A stretch of 6,260 bases of DNA. It comes from Spirochaetaceae bacterium (GTDB lineage: Bacteria > Spirochaetota > Spirochaetia > SZUA-6 > Bin103). Below, piece after piece: positions 6,181 to 6,260 of the stretch. Every line of letters starts with the position of its first letter. Position 1 is the first letter of the stretch. The notes under the pieces were generated by a model that saw only the letters and a list, made by a program, of their open reading frames with translations, ran no database searches and was not told the origin of the DNA. The position numbers and the translations under genes were made by a program. The stretch lies in assembly GCA_028820215.1 (NCBI GenBank), contig JAPPKD010000087.1, forward strand, positions 1 through 6,260, read 5' to 3'.

Positions 6181-6260
6181 GCCACGGGGCGAGAGACGCA
6201 ATTAATGTAACTATTCAGCCGTGGCGGACGGTCTGAGGCAGGGAGGGATCATGGGGCGGC
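6181..6260. promoter_or_regulatory. Upstream region of the membrane protein gene, possibly divergent
   Basis: An AT-rich patch at about 6200-6216 stands out from its surroundings and could hold -10 elements for either strand, though no confident -35/-10 pair is visible. On the plus strand GGGAGGG at 6241-6247 is followed by an ATG at 6251 with short spacing (ATG GGG CGG), which may be the first codons of a divergent gene cut off by the window edge. Confidence 0.3.

Noticed and set aside
6196..6208. ACGCAATTAATGT, identical to a piece of the E. coli lac control region as I recall it
   Set aside because: The match is only 13 nt and stops before the CRP palindrome. There is no lac-like gene or vector sequence nearby, so it is taken as chance.

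Overview
The window is GC-rich bacterial DNA, well above 60% G+C by eye, with strong G/C preference at third codon positions and Shine-Dalgarno-led starts. Seven protein genes are supported and they fill nearly all of it. Phylum cannot be fixed from the sequence. Cytoplasmic sulfatase-type hydrolases next to an isochorismatase-like hydrolase, a Uma2 nuclease and a MazF module fit a free-living or host-associated lineage rich in sulfatases and stress modules, such as planctomycete-, chloroflexi-, spirochaete- or poribacteria-like groups. That is inference only.

Left half (222-3178, minus strand): a probable three-gene operon read right to left, Uma2-family nuclease, isochorismatase-family hydrolase, then a sulfatase-like protein. 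Gaps are 17 and 54 nt. The last enzyme keeps the alkaline-phosphatase/sulfatase metal site but has Thr where sulfatases carry the Cys or Ser that becomes formylglycine. The isochorismatase homologue has the Asp and Cys of the usual triad but appears to have Arg in place of the Lys. Both enzymes may therefore have chemistry unlike their family names.

Middle (3179-4789): a 165-nt divergent intergenic region, then a plus-strand canonical type I sulfatase with an intact CTPSR formylglycine motif and no signal peptide. The two sulfatase-fold enzymes, one with and one without the formylglycine site, flank the nuclease and the isochorismatase homologue.

Right (4798-5386, minus strand): a type II toxin-antitoxin pair, ribbon-helix-helix antitoxin then MazF/PemK-type toxin, joined by a TGATG stop-start junction. 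Upstream and over the antitoxin start lie four regularly spaced TGTAT/ATACA half-sites, a likely autoregulatory operator. The toxin converges on the sulfatase with an 8-nt gap.

Far right (5470-6260): a minus-strand gene for an unrecognised membrane protein with about six transmembrane segments. It starts at an ATG 9 nt after a perfect AGGAGG. Beyond it is a short AT-rich upstream region, and possibly the first codons of a divergent gene at the edge. No RNA gene, CRISPR array, insertion sequence or attachment site was seen.
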